DNA from: SVTX01 sp045588675
GTDB lineage: Bacteria > Bacillota > Clostridia > Oscillospirales > CAG-272
Direction of reading: 5' to 3'
Assembly: GCA_045588675.1 (NCBI GenBank)
Contig: JAZNER010000019.1
Coordinates: 1 to 64,000, forward strand
DNA length: 64,000 nt
Both the position numbers and the translations under genes were made by a program. The stretch's first letter is position 1, and every line of letters begins with the position of its first letter. Shown here in pieces: positions 44,171 through 53,081 of the stretch. Under the pieces are notes generated by a model. It saw only the letters and a list, made by a program, of their open reading frames with translations, ran no database searches and was not told the DNA's origin.

Positions 44171-44622
44171 AACTCCGTACTCCAACCTCCGGTTATTGAT
44201 ATCACTGGTGTGATTATATTATAGCACATATTTGTGAAAAAACAAGTATCAATTCCTTAGTTCAAATTCAAGTATTCTTGGATTACATTTTCTGCTTTCC
44301 CGACGTTTGCGTCTGGGGCAAGCATAGCGTGTGGATGTCCACACGCTATCGGGCAGAAGCCCGAACCCACTATTACGAAAAGATAACGGCACATCGTAGG
44401 GCGGGGGCTTGCTCCCGCCGTTTTTGTTCTCAACACGTGTTACCGTAGGGGAGCATTCCATATGCTCCCGAAAAGGAAAAGGGCGAATATGGAATCCGCC
44501 CCTACGATATTGTGGAAATATATTTGTTCTTTCGGCGGGAGCAAGCCCCCGCCCTACATTATGAAATTATTTTCTCCGCTAAGAATGCAGAGGCGAGCCG
44601 AAAGTTTTTTTATAATCTACAG
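44171..44622. other. 452-bp non-coding region with nested inverted repeats
   Basis: Between the start of the 400-residue gene and the end of the PTS permease gene. It contains the hairpin AGCGTGTGG/CCACACGCT at about 44326-44347, CGGGC/GCCCG at 44350-44363, and the large nested element at 44396-44557. Open frames here encode only repeat-derived Pro/Gly-rich sequence and I reject them as genes. Confidence 0.7.
44396..44557. repeat. Nested inverted-repeat element with 25-bp perfect arms
   Basis: The outer arms 44396-44420 and 44533-44557 are perfect 25-base complements (GTAGGGCGGGGGCTTGCTCC start). Inside, CGTAGGGG at 44444 pairs with CCCCTACG ending at 44506, and further short palindromes occur. 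No open frame, transposase or direct target duplication is evident. This resembles a small dispersed, hairpin-forming intergenic repeat; copy number in the genome cannot be judged from one window. Confidence 0.75.
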
Positions 44623-45732
44623 TTATTCTGAAAGCAACATATCGTCCTTTTTGATCCAACCGACCTTTCTCATAATCTCGCTGAAAATAAGAGAAAGAAT
44701 TGCGGGAAGAACTATACAGACAAGCACAAGACCTATCCACATCATAGCTGACGGCTCTGTTGAGTCGATCACGCCGATAGGACCTACAAGACCGCAGGTG
44801 CCCATACCCGCAGAAACGCCCTGACATTTGAGCTTGAAAATCATTGTTGAAATCGGGCCTGTAATTGCAGATGCAAGCGTAGGCGGAATCCAGATCTTCG
44901 GGTTCTTACAAATATTGCCCATCTGAAGCATTGATGTTCCAAGTCCTTGCGAAATAATACCGCCCCACTTGTTCTCTCTGAAGCTTGAAACTGCAAAGCC
45001 AACCATTTGCGCGCAACAGCCTGCAACACAAGCACCGCCTGCAAGCAGGAAGCCCTCGCTTGTTCCGTTAGCGAGTGCAACCTCAAATGCAGATGCTGAG
45101 AAAATCATAGCGCAAATTGCCGCACTTGAAATTGGTAGCGTTAAAATGATACCCATAACGACCGACACAATGATACCCATAATCAAGGGCTGGAAAGTCG
45201 TTGCGGTAGATACAAACATACCAAGATAATACATTATGTAAGATACAATAGGACAAAGCGCAAAGCTTGCGAGAAATCCTACAAGCAAGGTCACAACGGG
45301 GGTTACCAGAATATCAACCTTTGTTTTCTTTGACACAAGCATACCTATTTCACATGCGATAATTACTGCAAAAAACGCGCCTGCGGGGCCTGCCGCATAG
45401 AAAACGCCCTCACCCGTAGCTCCTGTTGCCGCCCAAGAGGTTATGGCTCCGTCGCTCATAATTGCTCCCATCGCATTTGACATTGCACCAACAGCCGCGC
45501 AGGAGAACATTACAAGCGGATGCGCGCCCAGCTTGTGAGCGATCGCTACGCCTATTGCCATTCCCGTAGCAGCCTTAGCATAGTCTGCAATCGTGTTGAG
45601 GAAGGCAATGTTTGTGTACTTTGCAACTGTGCCGAAGATGGTTCCGATAAGCAATGAAGCAAAAAGTCCAAGCGCCATAGCGCCCATAGCTTCAATAAAA
45701 TAACGGTGTAAATACTTTTTTAAAGTGTTCAC
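44623..45732 (-). CDS. PTS IIC-like sugar permease
   Basis: A 369-residue polytopic membrane protein with about nine or ten hydrophobic segments and Gly/Ala-rich loops, matching the PTS_EIIC_2 family. The region AHKLGAHPLVMFSCAAVGAMSNAMGA near residue 65 and the ITGPISTMIFKLKCQGVSAGMGTCGLVGPIGV segment near 290 are typical of it. No IIA or IIB gene is adjacent, so sugar and phosphoryl donor are unknown, and members of this family may act without a full PTS. AGGT ribosome site upstream of the ATG at 45732. Confidence 0.82.
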   Translation of the reverse strand: MNTLKKYLHRYFIEAMGAMALGLFASLLIGTIFGTVAKYTNIAFLNTIADYAKAATGMAIGVAIAHKLGAHPLVMFSCAAVGAMSNAMGAIMSDGAITSWAATGATGEGVFYAAGPAGAFFAVIIACEIGMLVSKKTKVDILVTPVVTLLVGFLASFALCPIVSYIMYYLGMFVSTATTFQPLIMGIIVSVVMGIILTLPISSAAICAMIFSASAFEVALANGTSEGFLLAGGACVAGCCAQMVGFAVSSFRENKWGGIISQGLGTSMLQMGNICKNPKIWIPPTLASAITGPISTMIFKLKCQGVSAGMGTCGLVGPIGVIDSTEPSAMMWIGLVLVCIVLPAILSLIFSEIMRKVGWIKKDDMLLSE

Positions 45733-45881
45733 TTTTCATACCTCCGATTTTTATTATAACCTAATTATATCACAATACAATTAGCCGCACAAGATGAAAT
45801 TTTAACAAAATCTGCATAAAATGACAAGCTTTTTTATGCGAGAGATATAAATAGCTCTCAAAATATCAAAATTATTGTTAA

Positions 45882-48389
45882 TCAATGACATTCAAGCCAA
45901 TTATCTCCGCTCTTTGCCTCGACCTTCAGCGGAACAGAAAGTCTTGTTGCGTTTTCCATTTCTTTAGTCAAAAGCAAAAGAACCTCTTCCTTATGCTCTC
46001 TTGGGCACTCAATAAGCAGCTCATCGTGCACCTGAAGCAAAAGCTTAGCTCCCGTGCCGCTCTCTCGGAGCTTTTTGTGAGTATTAATCATAGCTATTTT
46101 AATTATATCTGCACTGCTGCCTTGAATTGGGCTGTTTTTTGCAACTCTTTCACCGAATTTCTGCAAGTTTTTATTTGATGCAGAAATCTCGGGAATATAT
46201 CTTCTTCGTCCAAACATTGTGGTAACATAACCCTGCCTGTGAGCATCGCGTACAATATTCTCAAGATATTGCTCAATCGCAGGATAGCTGTTAAGATAGC
46301 TGTCTATATAATCCTTCGCCTCGTATCTTGGTATCTTCAAATCCTCAGCAAGCGAAAATTCACCCATTCCGTAAAGTATTCCAAAATTAATCGCCTTTGC
46401 CTTTTTTCTCATTTCAATACTGACATTCTCCGGAGAAACCCCGAAAACACGGCAAGCCGTTGCGGTGTGAATATCACTGTTTGACATAAAGGCTTCGCTC
46501 ATATGCTCATCGCCCGAAATATGCGCAAACACACGGAGCTCGATCTGTGAATAGTCGGCATCAATCAAGACGTAATTCTGATTTTTGGCGACAAAGTATT
46601 TTCTGAATTGCCTGCCCGCCTCGGTTCTGATTGGGATATTCTGCAGATTGGGATTTATAGAGGAAAGTCTGCCCGTCGCGGTTCCCGTCTGCTTGAATTC
46701 GGTGTGAATTCTGCCGTCGTCCCCGACACATTTGAGAAGTCCGTCAACATAAGTTCCCTTTAGCTTTGACATCTGTCTGTATTCAAGAATATCCTCGATA
46801 ATCGGGTGATATTTGCTCAAGCCCTCAAGTACCTCGGCGCTTGTTGAGTAACCTGTTTTGGTCTTTTTCCCACTTGGCAGCATAAGCTTTTCAAAAAGAA
46901 CCTCACCAAGCTGCTTTGGAGAATTAATATTAAACTCTTCACCTGCAGATGTATAAATCCTCATTTCGAGTGCCGAGATGATCTCGTCAAGCACTATACC
47001 GTAATTTGCAATTCCCTCTTGGTCGATTTTGCAGCCTTCAAGCTCCATATCACAAAGAACTGCCGCAAGAGGCATTTCTATATTGTAAAGCAAGTCAAGC
47101 TGACCGCTCTCGGACAGCTTGTCCTCGATTTTTTTCCACATTTGCGCGACATAATGCGCCTCGGGGATTTCAAGGCTCAGGCTCTCGCCTATATAGGTCG
47201 TTACAAGCCGTTCAAGCGAGTAAGAGCTTTGCAGAGAGTCGTCAACATACGCGCCGAGCATTACATCAAAATAACAGTCACGCCAATAAAAGCCTTTTTC
47301 TTCAAGCAGCTTGTATATACTCTTGCAATCAAAGCATATTATTTTGTGCGACTTAATAAAGCTCCGGCTATCCTCATCAAAAACAGCCTTACAGAGCTTA
47401 TTGCCGTCAGAAAAATATACATTTTCCCGATCGATAGACATAGCAAGAAATTCGCCGTCCAAATTCTGTAAATCAACACAGTCGGGACAATCTTGGCTTA
47501 CATCTGCCACTCTCGCCTCTTCCTTGTCAAGCCCAAGTCTTTTCATAGCTCCAAAGAGCTCGTACTTTGCAAACAAGGCTCTCGCACCTTCTCGGTCAAT
47601 TCCGTGATTTTCGATGTCAGCAAGCTCTATGCCAATTGGAGAATCGCACTTGATCTGTGCCAAAGCCCTTGACATAAATGCACTATCCTTTCCGGATATA
47701 AGCTTATTTTTAACAGATGCCGTCACGCCTGCTTCTTCTAAGTTTTCATAGAGAGCATCAAGACTTTTCATCTCGGCTATCAGCTTGAATGCGGTCTTTT
47801 CTCCGATTCCCGCAACACCGGGAATATTGTCAGAGCTGTCCCCCATAAGAGCCTTTACATCTACATACTGACGCGCCCAAACACCGTACTTTTCAAAGAA
47901 CGCCTTATCGTCAAATGTAACAGTATCACTGTTGGTCGCAAGAAGCACCTTGACATTTTCCGAAATAAGCTGCAAGGAGTCCTTATCTCCTGTCAGCACA
48001 TATCCCTCAACCTCTCCGCCTGAATTTTGTGCCATAGCGGCAAGAGTGCCGAGTATATCGTCTGCCTCATAACCCTCTTTTTCAAGCACGGTAAAGCCCA
48101 TAGCTCTGCATATTTCCTTTGCGACGGGCATCTGTAGCGCCAAATCGTCGGGCATTGGCTTTCTGCCCGCCTTGTATGCATCATACATAGTGTGACGGAA
48201 GGTCGGCGCCTTCAGGTCAAACGCAACTGCAGTATAGTCCGGCTTTAATGCTTCAAGCTGCTTTAAAATAACATTGACAAAGCCAAAAATCGCATTGGTC
48301 GGGAAGCCCTCTTTATTTGATAAATATCTGATGCCGTAAAACTGTCTGTTGAGTATGCTGTTTCCGTCAATACAAAGTAATTTTTTCAT
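45882..48389 (-). CDS. polA: DNA polymerase I
   Basis: An 835-residue Pol I. The N-terminal 5'-3' exonuclease/FEN domain is complete (MKKLLCIDGNSILNR; EADDILGTLA near 115; TGDKDSLQLIS near 138; GDSSDNIPGVAGIG near 182). The middle region lacks the DxE/D exonuclease residues (the first strand reads LAMSID), so proofreading is probably lost, as in many Firmicutes. Polymerase motifs A (DADYSQIELR near 655), B (KKAKAINFGILYGMG near 705) and C (VHDELLIECP near 795) are intact. It fills gaps in repair and matures Okazaki fragments. Confidence 0.96.
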   Translation of the reverse strand: MKKLLCIDGNSILNRQFYGIRYLSNKEGFPTNAIFGFVNVILKQLEALKPDYTAVAFDLKAPTFRHTMYDAYKAGRKPMPDDLALQMPVAKEICRAMGFTVLEKEGYEADDILGTLAAMAQNSGGEVEGYVLTGDKDSLQLISENVKVLLATNSDTVTFDDKAFFEKYGVWARQYVDVKALMGDSSDNIPGVAGIGEKTAFKLIAEMKSLDALYENLEEAGVTASVKNKLISGKDSAFMSRALAQIKCDSPIGIELADIENHGIDREGARALFAKYELFGAMKRLGLDKEEARVADVSQDCPDCVDLQNLDGEFLAMSIDRENVYFSDGNKLCKAVFDEDSRSFIKSHKIICFDCKSIYKLLEEKGFYWRDCYFDVMLGAYVDDSLQSSYSLERLVTTYIGESLSLEIPEAHYVAQMWKKIEDKLSESGQLDLLYNIEMPLAAVLCDMELEGCKIDQEGIANYGIVLDEIISALEMRIYTSAGEEFNINSPKQLGEVLFEKLMLPSGKKTKTGYSTSAEVLEGLSKYHPIIEDILEYRQMSKLKGTYVDGLLKCVGDDGRIHTEFKQTGTATGRLSSINPNLQNIPIRTEAGRQFRKYFVAKNQNYVLIDADYSQIELRVFAHISGDEHMSEAFMSNSDIHTATACRVFGVSPENVSIEMRKKAKAINFGILYGMGEFSLAEDLKIPRYEAKDYIDSYLNSYPAIEQYLENIVRDAHRQGYVTTMFGRRRYIPEISASNKNLQKFGERVAKNSPIQGSSADIIKIAMINTHKKLRESGTGAKLLLQVHDELLIECPREHKEEVLLLLTKEMENATRLSVPLKVEAKSGDNWLECH

Positions 48390-48441
48390 ATTTTAACCTC
48401 TTTGAGCTTATTCTCTGAGTCCTTATAATCCATCTTCGTAA

Positions 48442-48471
48442 ATTATATCATATTATTACCGTTTTTGTCAA
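48442..48471 (-). promoter_or_regulatory. Probable promoter of polA
   Basis: TTGACA and TATAAT spaced by 18 bases on the minus strand, about 53 bases upstream of the polA start. Confidence 0.55.
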
Positions 48472-48579
48472 GGAAGGCTCGGCTTTTTATTCAAAATTTG
48501 AGATGAAAACAGAAATTTTTACTGTATTCTTTATGATGCGGAGCGGAAGAAAAAATTTTTGAAATTTTGAATTTGATTA

Positions 48580-48608
48580 TTGACATTGACATTTGTGTAT
48601 GTTATAAT
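48580..48608 (+). promoter_or_regulatory. Promoter of the SH3 lipoprotein gene
   Basis: TTGACA and TATAAT spaced by 17 bases, about 65 bases upstream of the start at 48674; a second TTGACA lies inside the spacer at 48586. Confidence 0.65.
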
Positions 48609-48673
48609 ATTTTATAGACACTAATATTGTATAAATTGTGACATAATATAACAGATTTCGGAGGTAAAAACAT

Positions 48674-49417
48674 ATGAACAGAAAATTTTGGACTATTTTT
48701 GTGGCGTTGCTTCTAACCGCTTCACTTTGCGCTTGCACAGGCGGCGGAGATGAGGAAACTACATCAGGTAACACTATTATTATTGATACCGAGGACACAA
48801 CAGATTCCAATGTCGAATCGAATGAAACAACCGAACCCGATGCAAGCCAGACAACAGACGAAATAACAACAGAGCCCGAAGAGGCTTTGGCTGGCGAGCT
48901 TACATATATTGAACAAAAGGACACTATTTATATTTACAACAGAAACGGCGCACTCAACATCCGCGACGGAGAAGAAAAGGTCGTAGTTTCCGTTCCTAAC
49001 GGAACAGAGCTGCAGAGAATTGCTGTCAGCGAGGACGGCGTTTGGAGTAAGGTTATTTACGAGGATGCAGAGTGCTATGTAGTTTCTAACAGCGTTGTAA
49101 ACTTTGATATTAACGAGGGCTTCGTTGAGGTCAATAAAACATTGACATTAAAAGCCAGCCTCAAGGTTCGTATAGTTCCCTTCTTCAATGAGCTTTTGAC
49201 AAGCGATAATCAGGTTGCGGGCTACTTAGCACCTGACGATACTGTTGAAATTATCGCTGAAAACACAGAAATCGGCTGGTACAAAATAAAGTATGAGTCT
49301 GACTACACAGGCGATTGCTTCATCAAGGCAAATCCCGATTACTTTGTAGAGGAAACGACCGAAGCCGACAGTGAAACAACTGAGGCTGAAAGCGAAAGCT
49401 CTTCCGAAACCAACTAA
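48674..49417 (+). CDS. SH3-domain lipoprotein
   Basis: A 247-residue secreted lipoprotein: signal sequence with lipobox LCAC and lipidated C21, a Thr/Glu/Ser-rich linker (24-75), then two bacterial SH3-like domains (about 78-140 and 146-220, the first with RNGALNIRDGEEKV, the second with KASLKVRIVPFFNE) and an acidic Ser/Thr/Glu tail. Such modules bind cell-wall peptidoglycan or glycans. The gene has a strong promoter and a hairpin terminator, so it is a single unit. Confidence 0.85.
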   Translation: MNRKFWTIFVALLLTASLCACTGGGDEETTSGNTIIIDTEDTTDSNVESNETTEPDASQTTDEITTEPEEALAGELTYIEQKDTIYIYNRNGALNIRDGEEKVVVSVPNGTELQRIAVSEDGVWSKVIYEDAECYVVSNSVVNFDINEGFVEVNKTLTLKASLKVRIVPFFNELLTSDNQVAGYLAPDDTVEIIAENTEIGWYKIKYESDYTGDCFIKANPDYFVEETTEADSETTEAESESSSETN

Positions 49418-49427
49418 TTGAAAACTA

Positions 49428-49461
49428 TAAAAAGCTTGTCGAGATTCGACAAGCTTTTTTT
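49428..49461. terminator. Bidirectional terminator after the lipoprotein gene
   Basis: AAAAGCTTGTCGA pairs with TCGACAAGCTTTT around a GAT loop, followed by a T-run, between convergent genes. Confidence 0.9.
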
Positions 49462-49462
49462 G

Positions 49463-50050
49463 TTATTTCTTTTTGGGATTTGGCTTTTTCTTCTTTTTTA
49501 CTGCCGAGAAGCCGAACTTCCCTATTTTTTTGCCAAGCTCAAAATATTCGCCGTGGGCAAAGGCAGTAAGGTGGGCGCGCTCAAGACAAAGCTTACCGCC
49601 CTCGTCAATCAAATCTGGAGATACATCAACCGCCACAATATCGGCTAAAAACATATCGTGTGTGCCGAGAGAAATTACATCTGTAACACGGCATTCAAGA
49701 GATAGCGGGCTTTCGGCAATCAATGGGCATTTGACCTCGCTCGCCTCCTCGCGCGTCAGCTTGCACTTTTCAAATTTGTCAACCTTAGCTCCTGTGTAAA
49801 TCCCGCAATAGTCAGCAGCCTTCACAAGATTTGCAGGCGTCAGATTTATTACAAATTCGCCGCTTTCTTTGATAATATTATATGAATATCTTTGCGGTCG
49901 CACAGAAATATATGTCTTTGGGGGAATAGTATTAATTATTCCCGTCCAAGCAACAGTTAAAATATTTGATTTTTCCATATCTCCAACGCTGACCATAACA
50001 GGCGGCACAGGTGCGATAAGAGCACCGCCGCGCCACTTTATCTTTGACAT
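49463..50050 (-). CDS. Flavin reductase family protein
   Basis: A 195-residue protein of the flavin reductase/flavoredoxin fold, binding FMN. The VMVSVGDMEKSNILTVAW segment (residues 18-35) and the Ser-Val-Arg-Pro of TYISVRPQRYSYNII near 45 form the flavin site, and the rest (VINLTPANLVKAADYCG near 67) matches the family core. The C-terminus is a Lys/Pro-rich tail. Electron partner and substrate unknown. Confidence 0.85.
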   Translation of the reverse strand: MSKIKWRGGALIAPVPPVMVSVGDMEKSNILTVAWTGIINTIPPKTYISVRPQRYSYNIIKESGEFVINLTPANLVKAADYCGIYTGAKVDKFEKCKLTREEASEVKCPLIAESPLSLECRVTDVISLGTHDMFLADIVAVDVSPDLIDEGGKLCLERAHLTAFAHGEYFELGKKIGKFGFSAVKKKKKPNPKKK

Positions 50051-50124
50051 ATTTACCTCAAATATAAAATTAGTATTTTCTTTATTATTTTATCATAAAA
50101 AACATAAAAAGTCAATAAAAGCAC

Positions 50125-50153
50125 TTGAAATCAAGATGAAAAAGTGATATAAT
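50125..50153 (+). promoter_or_regulatory. Promoter of the aminotransferase gene
   Basis: TTGAAA and TATAAT spaced by 17 bases, about 35 bases upstream of the start at 50188. Confidence 0.6.
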
Positions 50154-50187
50154 TTACTAAAATAAAGTTTTTGAGGCTAACAATCAT

Positions 50188-51396
50188 ATGAACTACATTT
50201 TTTCAAACAAAATTGCTTCCTTGAAGCCCTCTGCAATAAGGGAAATTCTCAAAGCACCCGCCACTCCCGACACGATTTCCTTTGCGGCGGGAAATCCTGC
50301 TCCGGAATCATTCCCAATTAAAGATATGGCGAGAATTTCAGATGAAATTTATCAGAGCTCTGCCATCATGGCTTTGCAATACGGAGCGACTGACGGATAT
50401 TTACCCTTGCGCGAGGCAATCGCCAAAAGACAATACGAAAAATTCAACATAGGCAAAAAAATCTCGCGCGGCGACAGCTTTGACGACACGACTATTATTG
50501 TTTCGGGCGGTCAGCAAGGCATTGAGCTCGCCTGTAAGGTCTTTTGCAATGAGGGGGACGCTGTAATCTGTGAAAACCCTACCTTTATCGGCGCACTTAA
50601 CGCCTTTCGTTCAAACGGCGCTACACCTATCGGTGTTAAGCTCGAGGGTGACGGAATGAATATAGACGCGCTTGAAGAAACACTCAAAAAGACAAAAAAT
50701 GCCAAGCTTATTTATACGATACCGAATTTTCACAACCCCGCAGGAATTACCACCTCTCTTTCAAAGCGTAAAAAAATCTATGAGCTTGCAAAAAAATACA
50801 AGGTTATGATTTTAGAGGATAATCCTTACGGCGAATTGCGTTTCTCGGGCGAGCATATTCCGTCAATCAAGAGCTTTGACGACGAGGGACTTGTTATCTA
50901 CTCTTCAACCTTTTCAAAAATTCTTTCGGCGGGTATGAGAGTTGGATTTGTAATCGCACCCGATGCCGTTGCCTCAAAAATGGTGGTGTCCAAGCAGACA
51001 AGCGATGTCCACACAAATCTGTTCTTCCAGATGCTTTGTCACAAATATATGACCGAGTGCGAGCTTGATTCACATATTGAGAAAATTCAAGACATTTACA
51101 GGCACAAATGCGGCTTGATGCTAAGCTCGCTTGACAAGTATTTCCCAAAAGAAATCAGCTTCACTCGCCCTGAAGGTGGGCTCTTTATCTGGTGCACTCT
51201 GCCGCAAGAAATTGATCAAAAGACTTTTGTTAAGCTTGCGGTCGAGCGCGGCGTCAGAATTGTTCCCGGTGAAACCTTCAACTGCGATACAAGCGCCCCC
51301 TCACAGTCCTTCAGGCTTAATTTCAGCACTCCGAGTGACGAGCAAATTGAATTGGGTATAAAAATTCTCGGTCAGCTTGCGCGAGAGCTTCTGTAA
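50188..51396 (+). CDS. PLP-dependent aminotransferase, 2-aminoadipate/MocR-like group
   Basis: A 402-residue fold-type I aminotransferase resembling LysN/2-aminoadipate transaminase and the aminotransferase part of MocR proteins, but with no DNA-binding domain. Visible features: SFAAGNPAPESFP near residue 31, VSGGQQGIELA near 105, IPNFHNPAG near 178, the PLP lysine K244 in STFSKILSAGMRVGF and the FRLNFSTPS C-terminal carboxylate-binding arginine. Broad activity on amino acids with long or aromatic side chains is usual in this group. It is preceded by a likely promoter and lies upstream of the trpS T-box, but trpS has its own promoter. Confidence 0.87.
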   Translation: MNYIFSNKIASLKPSAIREILKAPATPDTISFAAGNPAPESFPIKDMARISDEIYQSSAIMALQYGATDGYLPLREAIAKRQYEKFNIGKKISRGDSFDDTTIIVSGGQQGIELACKVFCNEGDAVICENPTFIGALNAFRSNGATPIGVKLEGDGMNIDALEETLKKTKNAKLIYTIPNFHNPAGITTSLSKRKKIYELAKKYKVMILEDNPYGELRFSGEHIPSIKSFDDEGLVIYSSTFSKILSAGMRVGFVIAPDAVASKMVVSKQTSDVHTNLFFQMLCHKYMTECELDSHIEKIQDIYRHKCGLMLSSLDKYFPKEISFTRPEGGLFIWCTLPQEIDQKTFVKLAVERGVRIVPGETFNCDTSAPSQSFRLNFSTPSDEQIELGIKILGQLARELL

Positions 51397-51458
51397 CTAT
51401 TTTAATCGTTTTAACTGTTTAACTTATTTTTGCAAACCAAGAAAATTTACAAAAGCTA

Positions 51459-51487
51459 TTGACAAAATGTAACATTTCATTTATAAT
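51459..51487 (+). promoter_or_regulatory. Promoter of the trpS T-box leader
   Basis: Perfect TTGACA and TATAAT spaced by 17 bases; transcription would begin about 51494, just before stem I of the T-box. Confidence 0.78.
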
Positions 51488-51496
51488 CTATAATAT

Positions 51497-51803
51497 AAAC
51501 CGATGAGAAAGAATAGTAAAGCTATATTCCCTTTCCACAGAGAGCCGCAGACGGTGTAATTGCGGCGAAAGACTTAGCTTGAATGGACTTTTGAGGGCGA
51601 ACAGAAATGCTTTTTTAAAAGCAGATTATGAAAGACGGAGCTTGGCTCTCCGTAAACAACGGTCTGCATATTTTAAGATATGCGAAAGAGGACGGCTTCG
51701 CCGTCAAGCCGGGTGGCACCGCAGGAGCTTTTGGGAGAAATCTCTTATTTAAAGTATTAAAGAAGTCCTGTCCCAGCATTTTTACTGGGATAGGACTTTG
51801 TTT
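51497..51803 (+). promoter_or_regulatory. T-box riboswitch of trpS
   Basis: A T-box leader sensing uncharged tRNA-Trp. GATGA and AGTA start stem I, AGAGAG and GGTGTAATTGC follow, and the specifier loop reads GAA-TGG-A, a Trp codon at 51584-51586. The T-box core GGGTGGCACCGC lies at 51711-51722, and a terminator (AGTCCTGTCCCAG with CTGGGATAGGACT plus T-run) spans about 51764-51803 in competition with the antiterminator. A GACGGAGCTTGGCTCTCCGT hairpin in the middle is probably stem II/III. Confidence 0.92.
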
Positions 51804-51855
51804 TTTCTGTCCCGACACTAATTTTTGGCTAAAGACACAAAGGAGGACAAACAAA

Positions 51856-52857
51856 ATGTTTCAAAATCAACCCGTTTCGTTTTCGGGAATTCAGCCGAGC
51901 GGAAATCTTACCATAGGCAACTATCTCGGAGCACTAAAGAACTTTTCTTCATATTCTGAAAAGTACAAATGCTTTTACTGTGTTGTTGACGAGCACGCGA
52001 TAACTGTCCGTCAAAATCCCGCAGAGCTTCGTCGCCGCACCTATGAAACCTTGGCACTTTATATGGCGGCCGGTCTTGACCCCGATAAAAACACTCTTTA
52101 TGTTCAGTCACACGTGCACGAGCACGCCGAGCTTGGCTGGATTTTAAACTGCTTTACAATGTTCGGCGAGCTGTCAAGAATGACACAGTTCAAGGACAAA
52201 AGTGCAAAGCATTCTGACAATATCAATGCAGGACTTTTCACATACCCCACGCTTATGGCGGCTGACATTCTTCTCTATCAGACAGACGTAGTTCCCGTCG
52301 GAATTGACCAAAAGCAGCACGTTGAGCTTTGCCGTGATATTGCGGAAAGAGTTAACCAGATTTATCCCGATATGTTTACGATTCCGGAGCCCATCATTTC
52401 AACAACGGGCAGAAAGATAATGTCACTTGCCGACCCCACAAAAAAAATGAGCAAATCGGATGAAAATACAAACGCTGTTGTTTATATCCTTGACGACAAG
52501 GATACGATTATCCGCAAGTTCAAGCGCGCGGTTACCGATTCTGACACCTGTGTGCGCTATGCCGAGGGCAAGGACGGAATCAATAACCTTATAAACATTT
52601 ACGCTTGCTTTACAGGTAAGACAAACGAGGAAATCGAGCGTGAATTTGAGGGCAAGGGCTACGGCGAATTCAAAATGGCAGTCGGTGAAGCCTGCGCAGA
52701 TGCTCTCGCTCCCGTTCAGGCTAAATTCAACGAGATACTTGCAGATAAATCCGCGCTTGAAGCGCAAATGAAAAAGGGTGCGGAGGAAGCGTCCTATGTT
52801 GCCCGCAGAACCCTCTCAAAAATTCAGAAAAAGCTTGGATTCGTTCAGATAAGATAA
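51856..52857 (+). CDS. trpS: Tryptophanyl-tRNA synthetase
   Basis: A 333-residue class Ic synthetase charging tRNA-Trp. The HIGH-type motif is in SGIQPSGNLTIGNYLGAL (residues 9-26), a DEHA-type segment near 47, and the KMSKS loop in KKMSKSDENTNAVV near residue 197. The start at 51856 has AGGAGG upstream; an in-frame longer version starting at 51628 would lie inside the T-box and is rejected. Confidence 0.97.
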   Translation: MFQNQPVSFSGIQPSGNLTIGNYLGALKNFSSYSEKYKCFYCVVDEHAITVRQNPAELRRRTYETLALYMAAGLDPDKNTLYVQSHVHEHAELGWILNCFTMFGELSRMTQFKDKSAKHSDNINAGLFTYPTLMAADILLYQTDVVPVGIDQKQHVELCRDIAERVNQIYPDMFTIPEPIISTTGRKIMSLADPTKKMSKSDENTNAVVYILDDKDTIIRKFKRAVTDSDTCVRYAEGKDGINNLINIYACFTGKTNEEIEREFEGKGYGEFKMAVGEACADALAPVQAKFNEILADKSALEAQMKKGAEEASYVARRTLSKIQKKLGFVQIR

Positions 52858-52978
52858 AATTTAATATCGAAGCTCAGGGGATCGTCAAATTTCAGGCGAA
52901 CCCCATTCTGAACAAGATTTGTATATATTAGACAAATTTAAATATTAACGTTTGTGCAATATTTTTATTAGAACACCA

Positions 52979-53007
52979 TTGACAATCACTTGACCGCATG
53001 ATATAAT
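52979..53007 (+). promoter_or_regulatory. Promoter of the 53082 gene cluster
   Basis: TTGACA and TATAAT spaced by 17 bases, 75 bases upstream of the first gene of a four-gene plus-strand cluster. Confidence 0.68.
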
Positions 53008-53081
53008 TATATTACGCAATACATAAGCTGTGTGTCTGGCTCAATGAAAGAACACTATATCAGGGGGGAGGTGCATTAAAT

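Noticed and set aside
44396..44557. Insertion sequence or CRISPR array
   Set aside because: There is only one inverted-repeat pair, no regular spacers, no direct repeats of constant length and no transposase or cas gene.
44249..44824. Two short open frames with a shared GGSKPPPY peptide
   Set aside because: The shared peptide comes from the two arms of the 25-bp inverted repeat, not from related proteins; both overlap non-coding repeat or the PTS gene.
51628..51855. N-terminal extension of trpS
   Set aside because: The extension is the T-box leader itself (core GGGTGGCACC and terminator); the true ATG at 51856 has AGGAGG.
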